Positions 10,332-18,860 of a stretch of 38,721 nt of DNA are shown here, piece by piece (within the stretch, counting starts at the first letter, position 1; every line of letters starts with the position of its first letter). The translations under genes were made by a program, and so were the position numbers. Location of the stretch: assembly GCA_022497145.1 (NCBI GenBank), contig MU386027.1, forward strand, positions 1-38,721, given 5' to 3'. Under the pieces are notes generated by a model. The model saw only the letters and a list, made by a program, of their open reading frames with translations. It did no database searches and had not been told where the DNA came from. Origin of the DNA: Rostrohypoxylon terebratum. Lineage: Eukaryota > Ascomycota > Sordariomycetes > Xylariales > Hypoxylaceae.

Positions 10332-11040
10332 TCCGTGCCATGGTGCAGATATAGAAGCAAGGAAAAGACTCCATTATTGCGCGTGGAGCTCTAAGCTACC
10401 TCACATCAAGGGGTACGGTATTGTCACAAACCAACAACTTAACCACGCCAACAATCCGAGAAGCGGAGGAAGCTCGACCAATCACGGGTAAACTACGGCA
10501 TTAATCAGTATGATCTGGCTGACTCAACCATGATCAGCCTGATCAGTTGTAAATACTGATCAATACGATCTGGGTGATCCGGCTCTGATCAACCAGATCA
10601 ACCAGATCACGATGGCCTCACATATAGAAGAAGAAGGGAAGGATGCCTATATAACCATAGCATTTCTCATGTATCTAGTCATTCCTTTAGCTCACCAGCT
10701 ATCAATCTAAGTCTATTACTTCAACCGCATCGAACTAATAGAGAGAGGACTCCAAGCCTTTCTTACGAACAGACTACCTTTGATCTGATCTCTACGAGTA
10801 CTGCTAACAAACAAGGAAACCCACGAATCACCCCGTATACCTAAGTACTTAGGTATAGGTTCGTAACAGGTATATACCGGAATCCCGTCTTGGTCTAGCT
10901 GAACCCTAAGTGGTGATGCTATGCCAAGGGACTCCCTATCGCGGGATCTTCGTAGAAGGCTTAACAGTCCGGCGGGATGATACATACAAGTATACATGTA
11001 ATTACCTACATTTGGGGCACACATGTTCTGCATAGGTAGG
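10332..11040 (-). repeat. old repeat remnant, left inverted arm, split by LTR
   Basis: With the LTR at 10422-10868 removed, the flanks (10332-10421 and 10874 to about 11040), read on the minus strand, resemble 11205-11460 in the same order. Two anchors stand out: CCTTCTACGAAGATCC, and GGTAGCTTAGAGCTCC followed by GAGTCTTTTCCTTGCTTCTA. The arms have diverged considerably, so this is an older element than the LTR inserted into it. Its class cannot be identified from the pieces. Confidence 0.6.
10422..10868 (+). mobile_element. solo LTR, family A copy 1 (447 bp)
   Basis: It starts TGTCACAAACC and ends GGTTCGTAACA, so the ends are TG...CA with near-inverted termini. It is bounded on both sides by the 5-base direct repeat GGTAT (10417-10421 and 10869-10873), the target-site duplication. 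A second copy at 37858-38304 is the same length and differs by one base (T at 10846 versus C at 38282) but has a different target duplication. The left half is rich in TGATC/GATCTG motifs and is followed by a TATATAA box near 10650, consistent with an LTR promoter. No gag or pol sequence lies next to it, so it is solo. Confidence 0.9.
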
Positions 11041-11204
11041 TACCTAGGTATTGGAGAGATGTTTTCATGGGTGATGAGATTTTAGCACCAGGCTCTATTA
11101 TCTAGGTAAGTATAAACTTAGCATCGGTAGAATTCATTGTCTAGGTACTCCAAATGAGGCTTATCATTGGCCAAATATGTTGTAACCCACTGCGCACTCT
11201 AGTC

Positions 11205-11460
11205 TTCCACTCAAGACATCGCCGTCCCACTGTCAAGCCTTCTACGAAGATCCTCGCGGTAGCCACAGAGCTAGTGTCGGCTTGTAGAGGAGTTCCCTAA
11301 CAGCATCCCTCGATGCTCAGGTAGTTCAGAGACAGACAAAAGAGATCTTTCCCTATATAGTAGGTCTCCTGGTACAAGGTAGCTTAGAGCTCCTGGCGTA
11401 ACAATAGAGTCTTTTCCTTGCTTCTAGGTTTGCATCATGACACCCATACCTAGTTAATTG
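11205..11460 (+). repeat. old repeat remnant, right inverted arm
   Basis: It carries CCTTCTACGAAGATCC near 11238 and GGTAGCTTAGAGCTCC...AGAGTCTTTTCCTTGCTTCTA near 11380-11430. It is the inverted counterpart of the split arm at 10332-11040. It ends close to GCATCATGACA, which resembles the LTR ends in this window (GTTCGTAACA), so it may be a decayed LTR. No target duplication was found. Confidence 0.55.
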
Positions 11461-11494
11461 ATATAGATACCTAGTAAGCTAGACGAGGAAGTAT

Positions 11495-11595
11495 TCCTGT
11501 ATATACCGCGTTTCCCAGTACCGGTAAGATAGCTTAGAGCTCCTCGTATAACCCTAGAGTGTTTTCCGTGCCTTAGGTTTGCATCGTAACACTGA
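11495..11595 (+). repeat. third, partial copy of the old repeat
   Basis: TATATACCG...ATAGCTTAGAGCTCC, then GAGTGTTTTCC and GGTTTGCATCGTAACA, repeat the end of the 11205-11460 element in the same orientation. The arm at 10332-11040 matches too. This looks like a fragment of the same family ending in GTAACA. Confidence 0.55.
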
Positions 11596-11700
11596 GCCGC
11601 CTCACAGCAGTGGCCCCACCGTCCCACCATAGCTACCCCAATCTCGTGAGGTGGCAGGGTGGTAATCTCATACCAAGTGAGTAGTAGGCTAGGTATAGCA

Positions 11701-12110
11701 TGTTACGATCTCCCCAGAACAAAACGGACAAAGTATCACCCGAAGGTCACGTGACCTAATCAAAATCTTGGCATTGAATCAAACTCGATTCAATGAGTCG
11801 AACTCAACTCAAGAAATCGAGCTCGACTTAATAAGTCAAAATCAACTCATGCAAACACTTCTAACTCACCAATTTCATGGACATAAAGAATTAGGATATA
11901 AAGAATGGAAATTTCCTACTGTATTTAGTTTTAGTTCTTCAGCTTTCAATCTAAGTATTCAGACTGCACTTGAATATAGAGTCCCATGAAATCTCTTTTA
12001 CGAACAGAATCGTCAACCCTACAGTATTGTTACCTTAAAACCAAGTACCCCAGGGTACGTATCCGCTCTACGAAGTCAGTTAGACAGAAGTAGTAGACGG
12101 GTTCGTAACA
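11701..12110 (+). mobile_element. solo LTR, family B (410 bp)
   Basis: It starts TGTTACGATCTCC and ends GGGTTCGTAACA. It is flanked by the perfect 5-base duplication TAGCA (11696-11700 and 12111-12115). It shares TTACGAACAGA, an AG-CTNTCAATCTAAGT block and the GTTCGTAACA end with family A, so the families are related, although the central sequence (ATTCAATGAGTCGAACTCAACTC-like runs) is different. The 73-codon frame inside it (from 11768) is not considered a gene. No internal retrotransposon genes flank it. Confidence 0.85.
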
Positions 12111-12115
12111 TAGCA

Positions 12116-14349
12116 CGCGGGATATCTGAGATTTCAGCCCACCCCATATTATTGAGTCGGAAAAGAACTATTGGGTGGAGGATTAGTTCGTACAACTAAA
12201 ACAACGTTTTAAATACTGTTGACGCAGCGAACCTTGTTGAAAATGAGTTCTCGGAATGGGCTATATGCCCACTACCCAGGCCAGGTCGTCCTGCCTGCTA
12301 GACCACACGGCTATACCGCTGGCCGATCATCGATGAATTACCTAGCATTGAGGCCCAAATGTGGAATCACCATATTTACCGGTTTCTTTTCGAGGCGCGC
12401 CTCTGTATTAAGGCCGCTTACTGAGGCCAGCTCCCTTGCCGTTTCTCACCGAAACCGAAACTCCAACTCTGTACAGAGGACGCTATCAAAATTTTGTGGC
12501 AGTTGCTGCCAAGACTTGGCGCGAGCGTTTTTATAGAAAACTTTTGGTGGCACCCTCTATGAATATTATCGAATACATGAATAAAAATAGATTAAAATTT
12601 TGCATATTATGATTACCATGTTCCTTGATATCTATAGTCATGATACATCATGGAATGAATTCGCGATACAATCTGCTAGCTACCGTTCCAGGGCTGCACA
12701 ATGCAAAAATTGCCCTAGTGACGTAATGATGCCAGCCTGCCTAACTAGGTGGCCCTATTTGCTATTCTATTCAAGCCACACAGTAAATTCGGGTGGCCTC
12801 AATGCATATTAAGGGCTTAAGCTGGATGGACCTCACCTGAGTTATGGTTAGATGAGGACTTCAAGGCTTTCTTAAACAGGCCACCGATGATTGTATTTAT
12901 ATTGGCGGCACTCGGTTGTATGATCTGCCTCGCAAGAGCTTGCGCGATGCCTTTCGGTGAGCAAATAAAAGTTTCTTTTTGCTCGCAAGAAATTATATAT
13001 ATAAGTAGTAGGTCTTCCATATCATGAATCCCAACTATTGAAGAACTCACATCCACAAACTGTCATAGCCGCGAATTTGTGAATTTGTGTTGAAACCAAA
13101 TATGTACAATCATGGGAATCAAACTCTCGAGCAGGTGTTGGATGAACTATTATCTGGAGTAAGGCAAGTTCCAATGTTCTACATCGTCACAGGCGTTAAT
13201 ATATGCTTAGATAAGGTTTTGCAAGAACTATGAACATCTCGGAGAGGAGCGTACATACATTGTTCAGTCACGATGTTTACAAGATGGAGATTTATACATA
13301 TATCACGTACTGAATGCCGAAGGAGAGCATCACGAGGCGCACGTGTTCATACACTGTCTCCTGCCGTTTCCACTGTACGAGTCTCGTAAGAGAAGAATTC
13401 AACGACTCCAACGTTCGTCCCAGTTCATAGTTAAAATCAAGCGAGGCACGGCGACAATAATGGTGACTCGAGTTCCAAAGGAAGAGATGAATGGACATCA
13501 ATGTCGTGACCCAGGCATGGAAATAAAAGCGTGGCGAATGTTCTCGATGGAACAATTCCCCCAGTTGCCTCCATCCAACAAGTGTTTTGCAGATTCACAA
13601 TCAAACTGTGGAAACCTGTCCTACGCCGAAGCTGTTACGCTAAGTATTGATCACAAGCGTTAGGTGGCTGTCTACTAAGTACCCCTATTTCTTTAGATGG
13701 TACTTGGTATCTTTGATGGATTGATGGGAAAAGAAGAAGAAAAATGGGCAGAGAAAGCAACGAATGAATGGGTGTTAGCAGTGGAAAGGTTTTTTCTTAA
13801 ATGTCTCGCCGTTTAAGCATGTGTTGTAATATTTTAATCGCTTAAGTCAACCAATTTCCACTCGTTCATTTCAACAATTAAATTGACTATCTTCTATCTT
13901 AGAATATCTATTATTTCTTTTTAGATATAAGTATATTTAGTTGAGAATTACGAGTTTAAAAACTGGGAAAATACCCCTGCTGGAACTATCGAATTAGTAC
14001 CTACTCGGCAAATAAAATACGCCGTACACTCTATTAAATATAAATACTTAAATACCTACCTAGTAATAGATAACGTAAAAGCCAGCTTATACATCATTTG
14101 TGAAGTATTTTATGTTGTTGGTTCATTAATAGTTTGACGGATTAGAGAGGCTGTGACGTCGGTCGCAGTGGTCAAGGCCGTTTGTGTGGCGCAATGGCGT
14201 TTACAACATCAGCCAACCATCCCACATAACACTCGGACCTATTTACCCCTCCCTCTCTCTTCTCAACAGCCTGCCTTGATTATATCTTGTAACTCACCGG
14301 AGTCAAAGAACCAAGAACAGACATATAATATCTCTCCTATCGATTCAAT
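12116..14349. other. gene-poor stretch, only doubtful ORFs
   Basis: Several frames exist (12219-12536 +, 12817-13056 -, 13292-13555 -, 13343-13663 +). None shows a motif, a confident start or splice structure. GC content rises between about 12230 and 12530 and between 13330 and 13660, so decayed gene pieces are possible. The last 200 bases should be the promoter and 5' UTR of the gene at 14350. Confidence 0.4.
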
Positions 14350-14916
14350 ATGACGATGGACACCGACAGAGATTTTGACATCTTTTCCAGCACAAACGGT
14401 TCCACTGTAGCGGGTGAGCGGACTCCGCCTCCATCGGACTCCTCAATCTCGGATGGCGAACCACCTCAATTCGAATCCGATACTAAGCCCTACTATAAAC
14501 GTCCATTCTATAACGACACAGTTCCATGCCCTGGAAACACATATATCATCCGCGATCCTATTTCAGGTCGGCAGATTACTCTCGAGCGAGGAGAGCTCGT
14601 CCTCAAGCATCATGCAGGCGAGCAAGGGGGATTCCACTGGATCTGCATCGAAAACGGCGGATGGCTAGGCTTTTACGATCCTATACACAGCATGTACATG
14701 GGCCGCGATAACAAAGGGGGTTATATGGCTAAGGTCAAGAATCATAGAGGGTGGGAACATTTCTGCGCGAGAAGACATCCAAATGGCGGCTATCTTCTTC
14801 TGACGCAGCACTGGGACAAACTGATGAAGATGGAAATTAGTAGAAACGGGACTAAGTTGGTTGAGACGTTTGGTGAAGGCAAGGGAACTGCTTGGGAGTT
14901 TGTGAAAGTGGATTGA
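14350..14916 (+). CDS. fascin-like beta-trefoil protein (uncharacterised)
   Basis: 188 residues, single exon. Two ATGs lie at codons 1 and 3 (14350, 14356) and the first is used. The N-terminal 45 residues are acidic and Ser/Pro-rich, probably disordered. From about residue 60 there is a compact domain with aromatic and glycine turns: ITLERGELVLKHH, FHWICIENGGWLGFYDP, MYMGRDNKGGYMAKVKNHRG and HPNGGYLLLTQHWDKLMKME. The repeating pattern of 'W-x-C, G-W-L-G-F-x-D, L-G-x-D, G-G-Y-x-L' resembles small fungal proteins assigned to the fascin-like (actin-crosslinking) beta-trefoil fold. That assignment is inference from pattern, and an actin role is not shown. No signal peptide and no membrane segment. 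It stands alone between gene-poor stretches. Confidence 0.72.
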   Translation: MTMDTDRDFDIFSSTNGSTVAGERTPPPSDSSISDGEPPQFESDTKPYYKRPFYNDTVPCPGNTYIIRDPISGRQITLERGELVLKHHAGEQGGFHWICIENGGWLGFYDPIHSMYMGRDNKGGYMAKVKNHRGWEHFCARRHPNGGYLLLTQHWDKLMKMEISRNGTKLVETFGEGKGTAWEFVKVD

Positions 14917-15106
14917 TAATAGGTACCCAATTCGTAGTAGCTCAAAGATCAAGTAAGTAGTAATCAGGTATGTTGCTGCGAGGGATATGATGATAGTGTA
15001 TCGCTGAGGTTGGGAATTACTGCGATTGTTAATTTGAATATATTTCCAATGAGATGCGTCACCTGAAGTGCTCCCAGACATATTGAGTCTGAATGAATTC
15101 GAGAGT

Positions 15107-15133
15107 CCTAACCCTAACCCTAACCCTAGCCCT
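15107..15133 (-). repeat. interstitial telomeric tract (TTAGGG)n
   Basis: CCTAACCCTAACCCTAACCC continues into TAGCCCT: three perfect CCCTAA units plus one degenerate unit. This is the C-rich strand of the (TTAGGG)n telomere repeat used by most filamentous ascomycetes. It is flanked by ordinary sequence on both sides, so it is internal and not a chromosome end in this assembly. Confidence 0.85.
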
Positions 15134-17976
15134 CACATCGCCTTATATTACCTTCAGGTAATAAGACATTGCCTACCGCAGATTCCAAGTCTTTTTCTCC
15201 CCTCTATACCAAAATCAGATATTCGTCCCCTTAACTTTCAACATCATATTATATCAGGCCAGGATTTGTTGATATGTAGAAATACATAAAATTTCAAAGC
15301 ATGAGAGTCACTTTGAACTGGAAGCTACCTAACACGAAGTGGGAAAGTACAAGATCTTCCTTACTACTGTCTACCCTAGGTACCAGGTATGTACTGACGT
15401 ATGAGATTGATAAGTAGGTAGGTATTTACCAGTGTTAATCTTATATTCAAGATGCTTTTGTAGTCCACTGTGGTAAATTTGCCCGAGTGTACTTGTACAT
15501 ACCCCCAAGAAAATTTGAATATGACAAACCGTTCATGACAGTGATTGTGCTCATATATAAGAGACATACGGTAGGTAAGTGACTTGGTTGACTAGACAGT
15601 TGAGCTTCTTGATGATTGAAGAGGGAACTGAATTTTAAAAACTAGGTATATGGGCTCTGAGCTACTTGGCGCCATGGGGCATATCAGTATATGCGAGGAC
15701 TCCTTATTGTCCGGATATCTAGGGATGCTTCGCCAAGCAACTCCTCTGTAGGCCGATCACAGCCCTGTAGCCACCAGTGGGATCCTCACAGGATGCTTAA
15801 CACTCTAGATATAGAGCTGAGACCGGCCTCGGAAGGGATTGAGACAGCCCTGGCCCCCTCGACAAGAAAAGAGTCCTTGGTGATTCAAGTATACAGCAGG
15901 AGGTTCTCGCATGTATCTTATTTCCCCTGAGTAACGGGAGTTAGAATTATCTTCACAAGTGTGTACTTATTTCCTACCTAGGCTTTTTGGTCCCGGTTGG
16001 TCCGCACCGCGATGGATATACCTAACTTGGTATTTTAATCATCACGAGTATCACTTTGGAGTAATATGCATTCCATCATTAATACTCAAATGCCTGACTC
16101 TCAAGAACTGACTTGTTAGCTTGAAAATTATGTACCTACAGTATCTGTAGTGTCTCACTACTTGGTATATGGCAACATGCCTCACTTAAACCCCTAATGA
16201 CTCACTAGGTATTATTTAACTACCTATCTAAGTCCAAAATGTCGGTCTATGTAGACTCTGTTGTGGACTTTCTATGTGAAGCACTATAGAGGACTAGAGA
16301 CTCACTGTACGTGCGATATATATTGATCATTAGATCCCACCAAAACAAATCTATATATTCTCCTGTTTCACGTGAGTGAATACAGTTGATGCCATGCGAG
16401 AGTACCGAGTAAGAATGACGTCGTTGGAGAGGTATTCCCAGAACATCTCGTGTCATAGAATACAATATTCACGTGCCCAGGTATACATTCCTCTTCCTGT
16501 CCTACCATCACTACGTCAAGCTTTCATGACAACTGATTGGTCTTAGTAAGATCTCTAAGTGACTAATAAGCAAAGTGCAAGTTTCTAGAATTTAAAACTG
16601 TTACTTAACGAGTCTAAAAGAGTTAATGTAACATGGAAACGGATATAATTTCCGATGCTGCTACCCTGTGCGTCATTTGACGCTATCACGAAAATCGTGT
16701 CCTATCCATCGGAGTGAGAGCCACGATACGACCGCAGATCACGAACTCGGAAGTATAGGTCGTTAATATCCTTGATCAAATGAGGCTCAAAACATGGTTA
16801 TCGCAGGTACGAATGGCAACGTAGCATATGCTCATTTACCCCTATTCCATTTCGGAGCTTACCTGTCCATTTAATTTTTTTTCGTTAACTTAGGTATTTA
16901 TTTATGTCCTCACCTAGGATCAGTTTACTTACTTGGTACACGCATGGTTTTCCCCACGCGACCTCCCGTATGATTTCTGACTCAAATCTGTCGTTGGGGG
17001 TCCGAAAGTGCGAGCCGTCTTCCTTAACAGCGAACCCCTGTTGAGCTCCCTAGGTAAACAACCTTGGAAGATTGATCGTTGTACCTGAGCTAGGTACTTT
17101 CCCGTTTTAGTGGGTGAACACCAAATTCCTAGCGATGGCGCACAATGTTTAGGAAGGTCGCGCGAACGCGAATTGTGGCAATTGATAGTTCGGTATCCAA
17201 TACCAGTAAGCGAGTCCCTACCTAGTCAAGGAATTGGTGTTCTGATTATCTAGACAGTTCCAGTGTAACGCGTCAGGAGGAACATGTTCTCGTCGTTCTC
17301 GTCCCCTTTCGGAAAGTTGTTTCGGTCTTGATTGGGATGGGCGAGAGCCACGGAACGAATATTGGTGAATATTGGATAAATTGACAGAAAACCCGTTCGC
17401 GTGTGGAAGTCACTGCTTGAACTCGATGGACAATAGATATCTCCCCCATTTTATTCAGGTACGCTGCCTCGGACATATATACGAAGTACCTAAGCCTAAG
17501 TACCTCATAATATCGGACTTGACGAAGAGCCCATCCTGAAAGAGACCTACTGGGTAAGCAAGTCCTCCAAATCACTCAATTTAGATTGCCTGCTAATTTC
17601 TAAACATCTCGCTTAGAGTAGGATTATTCACGGTAGGTAATTTTCAGTAATCAACAACGCCGCTGAGCCTCCGATCGTACCGAGGTATTTGATTGCTTAT
17701 TTTTTATTTATTTTTTTTATGTGTGTCGACTGAACATTGGTTATTTACCTACCTATATATGCGAAAAAATTCTTACGTGGGCATTTGACGTCGACTTATG
17801 AGTTTAGTCTTTTATTTTATCTATGCTTAATTCAAGTCGAAGTTCTACGTTGTTTCATTCGGGTATCAAGGGGCAAAAATCTTGCTCTGAAACTGGCGTG
17901 TTCAGGGTGTTCTAGAGCTATGGTAGGTACATACCAGCTGAAAATGGATAGGGTTGGGTACTACTACCTATTCACT

Positions 17977-18027
17977 AATACCTACCTAGTATGTAGTGAT
18001 CAGATAGGTCCATACTAGGTAGGTATT
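17977..18027. repeat. perfect 17-bp inverted repeat
   Basis: AATACCTACCTAGTATG at 17977-17993 is matched exactly by its reverse complement at 18011-18027, with a 17-base spacer. It is the longest of many TACCTAGGTA-type palindromes in the window and could form a cruciform or RNA hairpin. No neighbouring gene explains it. Confidence 0.8.
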
Positions 18028-18447
18028 GATACCTAGCTACCTGACCATCTCCATCTGACGACCATTGCCATCACCGTCATGGTTTCCTCGGCGATCAAAT
18101 GTTATTTGTTGATACAATGCTTTTTGTTTTCTTATTATTTCCTTTGCTCTCCTGGTTTTAGATAACAATTCCTTACTTAAGCAGCGTCTGATCTCGGCTG
18201 TTTCTCGCATTACCCCCCTTGAAATAAAGCGGATACGAACAAAAAAAAAAGAAATTTGGAGCCGCGACGGGTAGGTACCAGCTATCCCCTCATAATTTAT
18301 CTCAGTCGGTAACTAATGGAAACAGGCGCTCCTTTAGCTTGCTATCATCACACACATCGACGTCCATGGTCAGTCATCATAGCCTTTGTAAATCCAAGTT
18401 GTGGAAATGAAGCGCTAACGAAGATGGCCATATAAGCCGAGAAGACG

Positions 18448-18627
18448 ATGGGCCTGGATTTGGAGTTGTGTAAGTCGTCAAAATCCCTTACCACAGAAAA
18501 AAGTGTTGATTATTGGCAGTGCTCATGTGGCCAACCGAAAATGAACATCCATGTTGACCAATGTGAAGGATGTGGTGAACTAAGATGCGCAAACTGTACG
18601 GTGGACAAGATATTAGTGAGAAACTAA
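18448..18627 (+). CDS. small Cys-rich protein, 59 residues
   Basis: The ATG at 18448 is the first after an in-frame TAA, and the frame ends TAA at 18625-18627. The 59-residue product has a charged N terminus and a C-terminal module beginning DYWQCSCGQPKMN. Cysteines lie at 25, 27, 39, 42, 47 and 50: C-x-C-x11-C-x2-C-x4-C-x2-C. Paired CxC/CxxC knuckles around a Trp-x-Cys start look like a small zinc-binding ribbon. Similar W-x-C-x-C-G...C-x2-C-x4-C-x2-C tails occur in small uncharacterised fungal proteins. It has no signal peptide, which argues against a secreted effector. It runs opposite to the CorA-like gene and ends about 230 bases from that gene's 3' end. Function unknown. It could be the last exon of a longer gene, but no upstream exon was found. 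Confidence 0.6.
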   Translation: MGLDLELCKSSKSLTTEKSVDYWQCSCGQPKMNIHVDQCEGCGELRCANCTVDKILVRN

Positions 18628-18717
18628 GGTGATACCTGGGGATATGAAGTTATTGGCGGCACTTTAACGGCGGGTGTTTGTGGGTAGGCATTGCGCTACC
18701 AGAAAACTCCTTTGCAT

Positions 18718-18780
18718 TGGTGGATATTGGTGGATATTGGTGGACATTGCTGAACATTGATAGACAATGATGGGCATTGG
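18718..18780 (+). repeat. 10-bp tandem repeat, about 6 units
   Basis: Units TGGTGGATAT (twice), TGGTGGACAT, TGCTGAACAT, TGATAGACAA and TGATGGGCAT, followed by TGG. Perfect on the left, decaying to the right. It lies in the 3' region between the 59-residue ORF and the convergent CorA-like gene. Confidence 0.85.
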
Positions 18781-18860
18781 TACTTAGGTTAGATTGATAG
18801 ATCTCGGGTGTCAAGTGGTGGCATGGAACATCCAATCAACGGCCAGCCAAATCCTCCCTG

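Larger units (their letters stand above)
14917..18447. other. long gene-poor stretch
   Basis: No gene could be supported over 3.5 kb. Frames at 15068-15289, 15691-15930, 16247-16465, 17273-17575 and 17737-18018 have no motifs, and several lack an ATG. The stretch contains an interstitial telomeric tract (15107), repeated TAGGTACCTA-like motifs and a perfect 17-bp inverted repeat (17977-18027). Confidence 0.5.

Noticed and set aside
11768..11989. 73-codon ORF
   Set aside because: It lies wholly inside the family B LTR.
10422..12110. Repeat-induced point mutation of the repeats
   Set aside because: The two family A LTRs differ by one base, so there is no C-to-T flood in them. Short repeats may escape the process, so this says nothing about the genome as a whole.
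12219..12536. 105-codon plus-strand ORF
   Set aside because: No ATG at the start and no motif. Another frame over the same bases looks equally coding-like but has stops; at most a gene remnant.
12817..13056. 79-codon minus-strand ORF with an ALARQIIQPSAANINTII segment
   Set aside because: It starts at GTG with a GTGAGT donor just inside it. No domain recognised and no joining exon found.
13292..13663. Two overlapping ORFs of about 87-106 codons on opposite strands
   Set aside because: Neither has recognisable features, and each explains the openness of the other poorly.
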